From positions 1 to 28,264 of IMG/VR virus record IMGVR_UViG_3300029309_000267: a DNA stretch of 28,264 bases. The stretch is one strand, 5' to 3'. A model generated the notes under the pieces. That model worked only from the letters and a program-made list of their open reading frames with translations, had not been told where the DNA came from and did no database searches. This document shows positions 12,621 to 20,629 of this stretch, piece after piece; the first letter of the stretch is position 1; each line of letters starts with the position of its first letter. Made by a program: the position numbers and the translations under genes. The DNA is from a virus.

Positions 12621-13037
12621 ATGTATCAAATAAAATATACCAAACTATCAGGCACAAGAAACAGTGAAATAAACACTATATTCTGCAGAATAAACCGAGA
12701 TGACAAGCAGTTACTCATAAACATATTGCAAGATGCACTTTATGTTATAGGTGAAGCACAACATGAATTCACAGAAGTAGATACCTTTGTGACCAAACAA
12801 TTCAAGTGTTTTGGCAAGGGCAAATACAATAAAAAAGCACAATACTTGGGTGTTAATGCCATAATCAGTGGTATGCTGAAACAACACAAAAAAACCAAAG
12901 ACAAAGACTTCACGATACATCAGATCAAAAATCTAGAACATTTGTTTGGTGCTTTTGACAAAATCAACGGTGTTTTGGTTGCAAACAAATGGCCAGAAAC
13001 CATATATGCACCTGATATTGAATTTGTGGAAATTTAA
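12621..13037 (+). CDS. Unknown 138-residue basic protein
   Basis: ATG 12621 follows AAAAAGGAAA. The product is basic, with alternating strands and helices, two cysteines (FCRINRD and FKCFGKGKY) and a Lys-rich centre (MLKQHKKTKDKDF). It has no signal or membrane segment. It is transcribed alone, opposite to its neighbours, from the control region; its stop directly abuts the stop of the leftward gene at 13038 with no terminator between them. A regulator or replication-related role would suit the location, but no domain is recognised. Confidence 0.7.
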   Translation: MYQIKYTKLSGTRNSEINTIFCRINRDDKQLLINILQDALYVIGEAQHEFTEVDTFVTKQFKCFGKGKYNKKAQYLGVNAIISGMLKQHKKTKDKDFTIHQIKNLEHLFGAFDKINGVLVANKWPETIYAPDIEFVEI

Positions 13038-13373
13038 TTACTTTTTGTTGTTATATCGAACTGTTTGCACTTTGTTCCATGCTTTGTGCCTGTTACATCT
13101 ACTGTAATACTGATATTCAATTTTGTTTGCGTCTAGTATGAAATTATCCCAATAATACAGTCTTTTAATGTACTTGTCTCGCACATACTTGCGTTTGTGT
13201 GTGTTATAAACAGTCAAGAAGTGCTCTAGTACCTCTTTGCCTTCTCCCGTTGCACACAGACGGTCTATGTGCGTCCTAACCTGGTATACAATGTGGTTCT
13301 TGATACTTAATGTGTTGATTATGTCTTCAACTTGTTCGATTAATTTATTTTGATAATTTGTTAATTTGTTCAT
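13038..13373 (-). CDS. Unknown 111-residue basic protein
   Basis: ATG 13373 overlaps the previous gene by 29 bases. The product is rich in Lys, Arg, Tyr and Asn, starts with a helix (MNKLTNYQNKLIEQVEDIIN) and has a basic Tyr-rich second half (KRKYVRDKYIKRLYYWDNF) with three His and two Cys. This recalls small nucleic-acid-binding proteins, but no HNH or zinc-finger spacing is met. It is the last gene of the leftward chain that begins near 20.6 kb. Confidence 0.6.
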   Translation of the reverse strand: MNKLTNYQNKLIEQVEDIINTLSIKNHIVYQVRTHIDRLCATGEGKEVLEHFLTVYNTHKRKYVRDKYIKRLYYWDNFILDANKIEYQYYSRCNRHKAWNKVQTVRYNNKK

Positions 13374-13662
13374 CTACCCAACTTTTTATTCCAGGATATC
13401 CCCACAATGCCATTGCCAAGATGACGCCGCCATCCGTCATGCTTTTACCTTGTGCTACTGCCCTTCTATAGTTAGGTTCATGTCTTGCTATAAAACTTTT
13501 TATGCGTTTGATTGTGTCTAGTGATAGGTTGTCTGCATTGGCAAGTTGATTTGCCCTTGCTACACCTACAGGTGTTCCTGCTCTTTTGCTTTTTGGTAAT
13601 TCTTTGCGAATAGCCAGTGCTCTTCTGGCTTTGTCTTGTGCTGTTTTTGGAGGTACTGGCAT
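13345..13662 (-). CDS. Conserved-type phage protein, 105 residues
   Basis: ATG 13662 coincides with the stop region of the previous gene. The sequence carries GTPVGVARANQLANADNLSL followed by DTIKRIKSFIARHEPNYR and a final WGYPGIKSWV. From memory, this VARANQLAN / LDTIKRMxSFxARHE / LWGG pattern recurs as a small domain in cyanophages and other phages, sometimes fused to larger virion-associated proteins; I cannot give a verified family name. It forms a block with the next two genes, whose products carry similar short signatures. Confidence 0.65.
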   Translation of the reverse strand: MPVPPKTAQDKARRALAIRKELPKSKRAGTPVGVARANQLANADNLSLDTIKRIKSFIARHEPNYRRAVAQGKSMTDGGVILAMALWGYPGIKSWVDEQINKLSK

Positions 13663-13877
13663 TATCTCAAGTCCTTGTCATGTTTACGACTACCTCGTAT
13701 AAAACTGTTTACTCTGGCCATTGCCCATTGTGTCATGCCTACACCAGGTCTTGAACCTGTCAACCATGCGGCTTCTCCACGTTCAAACACTTTCTTGAGT
13801 GTGCCGTAAGGTATGCCACTTTCTTTTGCTTTTTTACGCAATGACTTTTCTACTGCTTTATTTTGTCTTCTTGCCAA
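13662..13877 (-). CDS. Small conserved-type phage protein (GTLKKVFERG motif), 71 residues
   Basis: ATG 13877 overlaps the upstream gene by 20 bases. The product starts MARRQNKAVEKSLRKKAKES and then carries GIPYGTLKKVFERGEAAWLT and GVGMTQWAMARVNSFIRG. This GTLKKVxxRGxxAW plus WAxARVNSF pattern is, from memory, a widespread uncharacterised motif in viruses of marine microbes (close to what Pfam calls DUF5824, not verified). The basic N-terminus suggests binding to nucleic acid or to the DNA-filled capsid. Function unknown. Confidence 0.65.
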   Translation of the reverse strand: MARRQNKAVEKSLRKKAKESGIPYGTLKKVFERGEAAWLTGSRPGVGMTQWAMARVNSFIRGSRKHDKDLR

Positions 13878-14043
13878 GTCTCATCCTCTCATCTATCATG
13901 CTTTGTGGTACTTTTTTGCCTGCTTTGGCTAATGCTTTCATACGTTTAGTAATACTTGCTAATTGACTACGTTTTGTACCTTTTGTACCACTAAGATACT
14001 TCTTTGGTAGTCCTGTTTTTTTGTCTTTTGGTGGTCTTCTCAT
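13858..14043 (-). CDS. Small basic protein (KKYLSGTKGTKRSQ motif), 61 residues
   Basis: ATG 14043 overlaps the previous gene by one base. The product is one-third Lys/Arg, contains GLPKKYLSGTKGTKRSQLAS and ends in a helix (QSMIDERMRLGKKTK). Proteins with a KYLSGL.G..RA.R pattern often lie beside the other two small motifs in marine phage genomes (recollection, not searched). The three genes 13345-14043 look like one functional set, possibly fragments of a larger protein in relatives. Confidence 0.6.
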   Translation of the reverse strand: MRRPPKDKKTGLPKKYLSGTKGTKRSQLASITKRMKALAKAGKKVPQSMIDERMRLGKKTK

Positions 14044-14276
14044 TATAACATTCCTCCTATAATAGAGGCTAATAGTGTAACAAGTGTGGTTATTGTACCA
14101 CCCATAATCATGACTATGCGATTGTCTAGGCGATCTAATCTTTCCTGAAAGAATGTCCTGTTTTCTTTTACAGCACTCCTAAGGTCATCTATATCCTCCA
14201 TCATATGGGTCAGATGATTGTTTTTGATCTGCTCAATCTCTTTTGCTAATTCTTTTGTTGTTACTCTATTAGCCAT
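14043..14276 (-). CDS. Coiled-coil protein with C-terminal membrane helix
   Basis: ATG 14276 overlaps the previous gene by eight bases. Residues 1-50 form a charged coiled coil (LAKEIEQIKNNHLTHMMED onward), and residues 53-77 are hydrophobic (IVMIMGGTITTLVTLLASII), a single C-terminal membrane span. This plan matches XhlA/haemolysin-type lysis accessory proteins and tail-anchored holin partners. No endolysin is adjacent. It is, with 8822-8998, one of two candidate lysis-membrane proteins. Confidence 0.7.
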   Translation of the reverse strand: MANRVTTKELAKEIEQIKNNHLTHMMEDIDDLRSAVKENRTFFQERLDRLDNRIVMIMGGTITTLVTLLASIIGGML

Positions 14277-14643
14277 TATATCCTATTGCTTCTCTCAATT
14301 GTTCTAACTTATCTCTGTCTTGCTGTATCAAACAAGGAACATGTGTACTATCACCACCTTCATCTGGATGACTCCATAACCATTCACTGTGGTCATACTT
14401 TTTATTTAACATATCACACATATCTGACAGTTGTTTTGCTGTCTTATTTTTCATTACATAGACAAATGCTTCCATCTTACTTTGTATAAATGTTGCGGCA
14501 ATAGTATTTAAACTGCCTTCATCATTGTCCCAAATAATAATAGAATCCATAAGTTTATAACTCCACGGGCATACTTTACGAATTTTTGCAAAGTATTTTA
14601 CCCAGGTACTATCCTCTTTTGCTACCTTTCCTTTTACGTCCAC
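14269..14643 (-). CDS. Unknown 124-residue protein with probable GTG start
   Basis: The frame is open from GTG 14643, inside the preceding small basic gene, with no good ribosome site; the first ATG (14550) would remove a segment that looks like normal protein (STWVKYFAKIRKVCPWSYK). I therefore take the GTG, with caution. The product is helical, with four Cys and a Trp-rich, acidic portion (SEWLWSHPDEGGDSTHVPC). No motif of an endolysin or nuclease is seen. It is coupled to the membrane protein gene that follows. Confidence 0.55.
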   Translation of the reverse strand: MDVKGKVAKEDSTWVKYFAKIRKVCPWSYKLMDSIIIWDNDEGSLNTIAATFIQSKMEAFVYVMKNKTAKQLSDMCDMLNKKYDHSEWLWSHPDEGGDSTHVPCLIQQDRDKLEQLREAIGYNG

Positions 14644-14719
14644 GTTTTTGTTTTTGTTTTTTCAATATGGCTTCTTGTAAGGCTTTGGGTAATTTTTTCT
14701 GTTTAGGTGTCAGTGCCAT
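14609..14719 (-). CDS. Highly basic 36-residue protein
   Basis: ATG 14719 overlaps the previous stop as TAATG, so translation is coupled. The product (MALTPKQKKLPKALQEAILK, then KKQKQKRGRKRKGSKRG) has a short helix followed by an almost pure Lys/Arg/Gly tail. Small proteins beginning LTxKQKKLPKxLQxAI are familiar from marine phages, from memory. Its charge suggests DNA or RNA binding or neutralisation of packaged DNA. Confidence 0.6.
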   Translation of the reverse strand: MALTPKQKKLPKALQEAILKKQKQKRGRKRKGSKRG

Positions 14720-14811
14720 TATCCTCTTTTACTCCTTCTTTTGCCGCCACGTTGTGTTTTTCTTTTCTTCTTTTTCATTCCGCCTCTTTGAGACCGTTTC
14801 ATTCCTGCCAT
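14719..14811 (-). CDS. Protamine-like 30-residue protein
   Basis: ATG 14811 follows AAGGAG at ideal distance. The 30-residue product is more than half Lys/Arg with Gly spacers (MAGMKRSQRGGMKKKKRKTQ, then RGGKRRSKRG), has no acidic residue, and is followed by another polybasic gene. The ribosome site and the coupled TAATG junction support it despite its length. It could condense DNA in the capsid or be a nucleic-acid chaperone. Confidence 0.6.
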   Translation of the reverse strand: MAGMKRSQRGGMKKKKRKTQRGGKRRSKRG

Positions 14812-14822
14812 TTTATTTCTCC

Positions 14823-15071
14823 TTAATTTTCAGCATCACTGGGATTATCTGGTAATCCTAAATCTGTTACTTTATCATGTTCTTTTTCTGTGTATGTAGG
14901 CAAACCAGTTAAGTCACATGTGGGTTTGATAAATGCCCATTTGCTGTTTACACATTCTACTGCTATGGCCCATGTGTTTGTTCCATTGCTGTCTGGTAAA
15001 CCTAATCTACTGTCAATAGTTGCCATTGCTGTATTGGCATCTGCTTGTGAATCAAAATATAACCAAATCAT
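14823..15071 (-). CDS. Unknown 82-residue protein after the LamG-like gene
   Basis: I take ATG 15071 (MIWLYFDSQADANTAMATID), whose ATGA overlaps the stop of the upstream gene; a longer in-frame start at 15137 would lie inside that gene. The product looks like a small alpha/beta domain (strand, helix DANTAMATIDSRLG, strand WAIAVECV), followed by an acidic tail. Its position after fibre-type genes suggests a fibre or virion accessory protein. Confidence 0.65.
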   Translation of the reverse strand: MIWLYFDSQADANTAMATIDSRLGLPDSNGTNTWAIAVECVNSKWAFIKPTCDLTGLPTYTEKEHDKVTDLGLPDNPSDAEN

Positions 15072-15904
15072 ACTGTAGGCCTCGCATTTTTGTAAGGATG
15101 ATCTGCTGGTAAACTGCCATTTAGACCATGTTCCCAAGCCATATAACCTTCTAACAGTTGCCTATTTGTGTCACTGCTATCTTCAATACATACAAGTTCA
15201 TACATTTTTGCGTTAGCAAACATAAATTGATTTGTACCACCACCTGGTCCACCACCTAGATAACTAAAATCGTCATCTAGATCTAGTGTACTGGTGCCTG
15301 AACCACTTGATCTACTTCCAAGATCTGCGCCGTTTAGAAACATCTTACTTCCGTGGTAAGGATCACCTGCCCCCATACTGCTTGATACCATTTTCTTAAC
15401 ACCTGTACCACCATTACCAAACGCACTGAAGCCATTGTTGAATCTGTTATTTAGACCAACACTTCCTGAACCTGCTGCCACACTAAAGGCACCGTGTGCT
15501 CCACTACCACCACCAGGTGGTCCAGCAACTTGGAAAAATTTGTCTGCTACACCACTAAATTGACTGGTATATGCTACAATGTCTACTACAGCAACCATAC
15601 ATATAGCATCACTGCCATTGAAACTAAATCTACTGTCTGCTTGTAAAAAATCATCACTACCATCAAACAATACATGTTTGTCTGTGCTGTCAAATGTAGG
15701 TTGTTTACTTGAGGTTGACTGAGTGAAATCTTGTTGTCCTGTACCGTTTGCTTTATTGTTCCAACTGGTTACATTTGTACCACTTGCAGTTATTTCACTT
15801 GATTCTGCTTTCATCCATATTTGCGTGGTTATCTCATTAGGTTGCCAATCAGCACCACCACCACTTGCTGGTTTGAAAAATCCTTGTCTAGCACTAAATG
15901 GCAT
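15068..15904 (-). CDS. LamG/concanavalin-like virion protein, probable receptor or glycan binding
   Basis: ATG 15904 follows TAGGAG. The 278-residue product begins MPFSARQGFFKPASGGG, then enters a jelly-roll region: WMKAESSEITASGTNVTSWN, VLFDGSDDFLQ, Gly-rich loops and a late LLEGYMAWEHGL. The order W.kA...V..W.d.....F.G.ddyL ... Y.aWk.gL is typical of LamG/ConA-like domains in fibre proteins that bind sugars. It lies just after the long fibre and a 46-residue gene. It is probably a secondary fibre or head decoration with glycan-binding activity; the exact location on the virion is unknown. Confidence 0.7.
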   Translation of the reverse strand: MPFSARQGFFKPASGGGADWQPNEITTQIWMKAESSEITASGTNVTSWNNKANGTGQQDFTQSTSSKQPTFDSTDKHVLFDGSDDFLQADSRFSFNGSDAICMVAVVDIVAYTSQFSGVADKFFQVAGPPGGGSGAHGAFSVAAGSGSVGLNNRFNNGFSAFGNGGTGVKKMVSSSMGAGDPYHGSKMFLNGADLGSRSSGSGTSTLDLDDDFSYLGGGPGGGTNQFMFANAKMYELVCIEDSSDTNRQLLEGYMAWEHGLNGSLPADHPYKNARPTV

Positions 15905-15912
15905 CTATACTC

Positions 15913-16053
15913 CTATAAGTATGGTGTTATTTCTGCTATAAATTGATCAGCACTTGCTTTATCTGTGATAAAACCATTATCTACCATACCATTGGCACGA
16001 AGTTCTGGTACTCCTGCATTTATTAGATATTGTTTTAATTCATCATTGCTCAT
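15913..16053 (-). CDS. Small 46-residue protein between fibre genes
   Basis: ATG 16053 is preceded by TAGGAGTAATTT, and the frame stops at TAG 15915-15913, whose bases begin the TAGGAG ribosome site of the next gene. The product (MSNDELKQYLINAGVPELRA, then NGMVDNGFITDKASADQFIA and EITPYL) is an amphipathic helical protein. It fills the gap between the long fibre and the LamG-like gene. Function unknown; perhaps a fibre-associated chaperone. Confidence 0.6.
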   Translation of the reverse strand: MSNDELKQYLINAGVPELRANGMVDNGFITDKASADQFIAEITPYL

Positions 16054-16062
16054 AAATTACTC

Positions 16063-19000
16063 CTATGCGTATGCTTTAGTTAAACTTGCGTAATATGTTG
16101 TACCATCAAAGAATACACTGATAACATCTATACTACCACCTGCTGTACTTAGAGTTTTATCACCACCAGCAAACTTCATACTACTGGTTAGTGCGTGTGA
16201 CCCTGTACCGTCTTGTGTTATAATGATTGTCATTGATGTACCTGCTACAGCATTGGCAATAGTGTTTATTGTTATACCACCTGTTGCTGTCAGTGTATAT
16301 ATACTACCATTAGTGGCATTTAAGGCACTACTTTGGTCACCACTTACACTACCTAAGTCTACTTTTGTTTCATTAAATGCTTTTAGTACTGTTGTAGCAC
16401 CTTGTATTGTACCACCTGTTTGAATACCTGTACTGCTGATGTTTGCCCATTCTGTAGTTGTTTTTATTGCATTGTATCCACCTACAATGTTACCGCCACT
16501 GAAAGCATTTGCTGATTGATAAAAACTGACTTTGTTAGTGCCCATAACACTGGTTTCACCGTTGTTACTTGCTAAGAACAAGTGTGCTTCATTGGCATCT
16601 GTATCAATTCCTACTTTTTGTTTTGGTGTGCTTACAAAATATGCATCTGTTCCTGTGTTTGCAGTCCAGTCTTCACTGGCTGTAAAGTATACACCACCTG
16701 GCAACATACTTCTTGTTCTTGGAAATGGATTTGTTTTACTACTACCATATACTCCAAATACACCTAAGCCTTGATTGTCTCTAGGATAATATTCTGCAAC
16801 ATTTAGATCAACATTACCTTGGCTACTGTTTAACAGTATTCTAGGTCCACCAGCACTGGATTCTTCTGGGTTACTACCAGTAGGATCTTGAATGGTTTGA
16901 TCTGTAAACTGTATAAACCTTAATCCTGGAGTGATTGGCGGTGATTGTGCGGCACCTGTGTCATTACCTGGTGTGTCTGTGCCATTCCATACTGTTGTTA
17001 TACCAAAACTAGGCCAGTGGTTATATCCAAATCCACTGTCATCATATTGTGCATTATTACCAATCAATACAACATTACTGAAACTTGTTGACCCTCTTGT
17101 GCTTCTTAATTTTGTTTTTTTGTATCTTCTTTGTGCTGTACTGTAGAATGATGAATTAAATCCAGTTAGTGTTACATTCGCACCTGTAACTCCTGAAGCA
17201 CTACCTGTATTAAATTCTGTAGTACTGTTTGTACCTGTTTCATTGATATAATAATCATTTCTACTTACAGGTATAGCATTTGTTATTTGATTATCACTGG
17301 CACTAAATGAACCACCTATTAATAATCTTCTTTTGGTAGTGCTGTTTTCTATGGTATGAAATAATCCTCTGTCCCATAAGTCATTACCTGTCCACACATA
17401 ATCAATTGGTGACACTTCGTCAACAATGACATTTGCACTACCACCTGTTGTACTGCTTTGTAGTGCTATTGTTCTGTGATCTTCACTTAGTGGATATGTA
17501 ATTGGTCTATTTTGATTACCATTACCACTACTGGTGAGACCAAAGTTTGCAAATACCATTCCATTGCCATAATAATCTGCTAGATCTCGTGAACCTGAAC
17601 CTCCACCATTGAATGCGGCTTCTGAAAATATACCTGATATTTGCACAACATTACTGCCTGCTGTAAAGACCACTGTACCTGATCCAGTTGCAGTACATAC
17701 CATGCCTGTGACAGGACTACCTGTTGTGCTTGTAGATGTACTCAAACCATTAAATGGTGTTAAACTTTTCATAGCAAAGCCTTTTGCATCTACTTCCATT
17801 CCGCCTGTGTTTACAGAGTCTATTTCTCTGTTTAAACTGACAAAACCTGTGCTGTTGTCTACAATTAAGGCTAAATTACCACTGCTTTCACTGGTTATTG
17901 CTTTTATACTGCTTAAACTGTTACTTAAACTAAATGCATTGCCTGTGCTTGTAAAGTTACTGTCTGGTGTTACTTGTATGCTAGTATTACTTGTTGAACC
18001 AACAAATATTTTGCCAGTGGTTAAAGCAGATACACTACCAGTAGGTCCTTGTGGTCCTGTAGGTCCTGTACTACCGCCTGGTCCTTGTGCGCCAAGTTCA
18101 CCTTTTTGTCCTTTGTCTCCAGCACTACCTTGAGAACCTTGTGGACCTTGAGCACCTTGTGGTCCTTGAGCACCTTGTGGGCCCTGTGGTCCATTTGCTC
18201 CAACTTCTCCTTTTTGTCCCTTATCTCCTGCTGTTCCTTGTGGTCCTTGTGGGCCAGTAGAGCCTACTTCACCTTTTTGTCCTTTTGCTCCATCTGATCC
18301 ATTGCTACCAGCAGTTCCTTGTGGTCCTTGAGCACCCTGTGGACCTACTTCTCCTTTTGAACCTTTATCTCCCGCAACACCTTGAGGACCTGTAGGTCCT
18401 GTTCCACCTGATGCAAATGATATAAAGCCATTACCATCTGTGACCATGAACTGTCCGTTAGTACCATCTGTTTTTGGTAAAGTATATTTGTCATGTATTC
18501 TCACATTACCTTCACTGAGTAATATGTTTGCTCTACCTGATGTATTACTACCGTCACTTGGTAAATCTGTTAAGAATAAACCTGTTATGCTGTTACTTTG
18601 AGGATTGCTATGACTGTAAACTATATCTGTTTTTAATCTTGCAAAGCCATCACTAAATGCATTCGAAGTACCTACTCTTTCAGCATTGTAAATATCATGT
18701 GTTGTAATGTTACTGGTATTTTGCATATTACCAGATTCCACAAATATTGCACCTGCTGTATCATTCATACCTTGATGTTTGGATTTGCCATCAGGTGAAG
18801 TATCATTACCTTTTATAGATGTTAGTTCTACTACTGGTACATTTTCAACTGTAGTTATTACTGAATCTGATGTAGTACTAACTACACTACTTGTATTTGC
18901 CGCAACATATCCATTTGCTAGAAGTGCCGCAATGTTACCACCTGTTACAGATCCTGTAATTTTTGTTTTGTTTAATGTTAATTGACCACTACTTCTTTTA

Positions 19001-20049
19001 TCTCTGGTAAAACTACTTCCACCTTGATCTGGTGCGGCATCCATTGTGATATGTGTATTACCTGCATACTGATAGGTATTTCCACTGTCTGACATATTGA
19101 GGCCAAACATCCATGCTGTACCATATTGTCTTCTAAAGCCTGCATTTTGATTGTCTGTGGGTAATCTATTAAGAGTTAAACCACCAGACATAAATCTATC
19201 GCCACCAAAACGAGTACCACCATAACCGTCAGGATCACCATGGTCACCTGCAACTAAACCAAATCTATTTGGATCATCATTGTAAGGTAATGCTGGTAAA
19301 AAATTATCATCGCCCCAACCTATATTCTTTCTTGTACTGTCATTTGCAAAAATTATTTTGTTAGTATTATCAAGTAAAAATGCTTGGAATTGTCCTTTCT
19401 CGAACATTTCAGGTAATTTACCAACTAAATTATAAGTTGGTGCACGTCTAATAAATTGATATTCTGCGTCTGGTATTTTGCCAAAAGTATCTGTTGAAAA
19501 ATCTTGTGTGTTATCCATGCGTTGAATAACCATTCTTTCAGCATTAGGTCCACTAGGTCCTACACCAGTTCTTGCAATATTACCTGTGGGATTTTTGAAT
19601 TCTGTTCTTGAGACACCTACTTCTAATCTATTTGCATCACCAAATGCCTTATCATTAGCACTGGTATTTGCGGCCATATCTCTGTCTACAACTGTTATAC
19701 TTGTAAAACTACCGTTTAGATTACCTGTTCTTGCTTCATTTGTTACTTTTGATGTGATACCATCACCAAATAATTCACCTGTTGTGATAATATTTGATGT
19801 AATACCTGCCGCCAATGCTGGATTTACAGTATTAGTCATTAATGTTGTGCTATCAAGACCAAAAACACCTGTACTTTGATTATATGTTATAGGTAAGGTA
19901 TTACTTAATGCACTTCTAATGTCTGCATTACCTACTGCGGTTGATTCTCCGACTGTAACTGTGGTTGGAGTAGAACTAACTGTAACTAAATTATTACTCT
20001 GGTTAACACTTATTGTGGAAGTATTTGCTGAAACTGTTATATTTGCCAT
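16063..20049 (-). CDS. Long tail fibre with collagen-like repeats
   Basis: ATG 20049 follows ATAGGAGACC. The 1328-residue product starts MANITVSANTSTISVNQSNN, is rich in Ser, Thr, Asn and Gly, and has a collagen-like Gly-X-Y stretch at about residues 547-670 (for example GPQGAQGPQGTAG and GDKGQKGEVG), a rigid triple-helical rod. Residues 670-1330 form beta-rich repeats and end with a segment (GGSIDVISVFFDGTTYYASL) often seen at the C-terminus of marine phage fibres. It should bind the host receptor; the distal part is expected to be trimeric. A putative fibre chaperone is encoded at 20637-21029. Confidence 0.85.
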   Translation of the reverse strand: MANITVSANTSTISVNQSNNLVTVSSTPTTVTVGESTAVGNADIRSALSNTLPITYNQSTGVFGLDSTTLMTNTVNPALAAGITSNIITTGELFGDGITSKVTNEARTGNLNGSFTSITVVDRDMAANTSANDKAFGDANRLEVGVSRTEFKNPTGNIARTGVGPSGPNAERMVIQRMDNTQDFSTDTFGKIPDAEYQFIRRAPTYNLVGKLPEMFEKGQFQAFLLDNTNKIIFANDSTRKNIGWGDDNFLPALPYNDDPNRFGLVAGDHGDPDGYGGTRFGGDRFMSGGLTLNRLPTDNQNAGFRRQYGTAWMFGLNMSDSGNTYQYAGNTHITMDAAPDQGGSSFTRDKRSSGQLTLNKTKITGSVTGGNIAALLANGYVAANTSSVVSTTSDSVITTVENVPVVELTSIKGNDTSPDGKSKHQGMNDTAGAIFVESGNMQNTSNITTHDIYNAERVGTSNAFSDGFARLKTDIVYSHSNPQSNSITGLFLTDLPSDGSNTSGRANILLSEGNVRIHDKYTLPKTDGTNGQFMVTDGNGFISFASGGTGPTGPQGVAGDKGSKGEVGPQGAQGPQGTAGSNGSDGAKGQKGEVGSTGPQGPQGTAGDKGQKGEVGANGPQGPQGAQGPQGAQGPQGSQGSAGDKGQKGELGAQGPGGSTGPTGPQGPTGSVSALTTGKIFVGSTSNTSIQVTPDSNFTSTGNAFSLSNSLSSIKAITSESSGNLALIVDNSTGFVSLNREIDSVNTGGMEVDAKGFAMKSLTPFNGLSTSTSTTGSPVTGMVCTATGSGTVVFTAGSNVVQISGIFSEAAFNGGGSGSRDLADYYGNGMVFANFGLTSSGNGNQNRPITYPLSEDHRTIALQSSTTGGSANVIVDEVSPIDYVWTGNDLWDRGLFHTIENSTTKRRLLIGGSFSASDNQITNAIPVSRNDYYINETGTNSTTEFNTGSASGVTGANVTLTGFNSSFYSTAQRRYKKTKLRSTRGSTSFSNVVLIGNNAQYDDSGFGYNHWPSFGITTVWNGTDTPGNDTGAAQSPPITPGLRFIQFTDQTIQDPTGSNPEESSAGGPRILLNSSQGNVDLNVAEYYPRDNQGLGVFGVYGSSKTNPFPRTRSMLPGGVYFTASEDWTANTGTDAYFVSTPKQKVGIDTDANEAHLFLASNNGETSVMGTNKVSFYQSANAFSGGNIVGGYNAIKTTTEWANISSTGIQTGGTIQGATTVLKAFNETKVDLGSVSGDQSSALNATNGSIYTLTATGGITINTIANAVAGTSMTIIITQDGTGSHALTSSMKFAGGDKTLSTAGGSIDVISVFFDGTTYYASLTKAYA
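18040..18410 (-). repeat. Collagen-like coding repeat in the fibre gene
   Basis: The coding strand repeats nine-base units for Gly-Pro-Gln, Gly-Ala-Gln and Gly-Glu-Lys triplets over about 370 bases. Blocks such as GDKGQKGEVG recur three to four times with near-identical codons, so unequal recombination could change rod length. The opposite strand therefore shows long spurious open frames. Confidence 0.85.
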
Positions 20050-20058
20050 TAAGGTCTC

Positions 20059-20565
20059 CTATGTTGTTGTCAGTGTTGTGAATCCTGCTGACGTACTAGG
20101 TTTGCCTAAAGTTGAATCTGGTGAATATCTATGTATCAATGCCCATCTATGTTCATCAACTACTGCTGGTGTTACTCCTGTATTAGTCCATCTGACCCCA
20201 ACTACTGTTATTGGTGTTTCACCTCTACTATCAGGTAATACATTACCTGTGTATAAATTGCCTGGTATTGTAATGTTTACTGTACCTGCGGCATTGCTTA
20301 ATCTGTTTATATTACTAGAGGCTATTTCTGCGTTAGCAAAGAAACCTGTAACTGTTGAATCAGTAAAATTTGGATCACCTGATGTTCTGTCGTATGTCAA
20401 ACTGTTTACTACTAATGTTTGGGCACTTAGTTCGAAATTGTATTGTGATATATCCGTACCATAATTGTACGTGAATGTTGATGCTGTGTCTTTGAATACT
20501 TCTAATACTTGTACATTGTCAGCACCACCTAAGTATTTAGAAAAGGATAAAAGTCTTCCACTCAT
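20059..20565 (-). CDS. Unknown virion protein of 168 residues before the fibre gene
   Basis: ATG 20565 follows TCAGGAGTAG. The product (MSGRLLSFSKYLGGADNVQV onward) is beta-rich, with Ser/Thr/Asn/Gly composition like the fibre and an end reading TSAGFTTLTTT. Its place, first behind a GATAAATA octamer and ten bases before the fibre gene, suggests a fibre connector or tail-tip adaptor. The leader holds a hairpin (CCTATAG with CTGTAGG, one wobble, about 20590-20613). No family recognised. Confidence 0.65.
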   Translation of the reverse strand: MSGRLLSFSKYLGGADNVQVLEVFKDTASTFTYNYGTDISQYNFELSAQTLVVNSLTYDRTSGDPNFTDSTVTGFFANAEIASSNINRLSNAAGTVNITIPGNLYTGNVLPDSRGETPITVVGVRWTNTGVTPAVVDEHRWALIHRYSPDSTLGKPSTSAGFTTLTTT

Positions 20566-20629
20566 ATGTTCTACTCCTGAAGGGTATTCCTACAGCACTG
20601 AGGCACTATAGGCATTTTTGTTACTTGTA

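Noticed and set aside
14609-14643. Possible frameshift joining the 36-residue basic gene to the GTG-start gene
   Set aside because: The second frame is +1 to the first and no +1 slip site or paused codon is evident, so independent initiation is simpler.
18021-18300. Open frames on both strands within the collagen-like segment
   Set aside because: They are shadows of the Gly-X-Y codon repeat in the fibre gene and lack ribosome sites.
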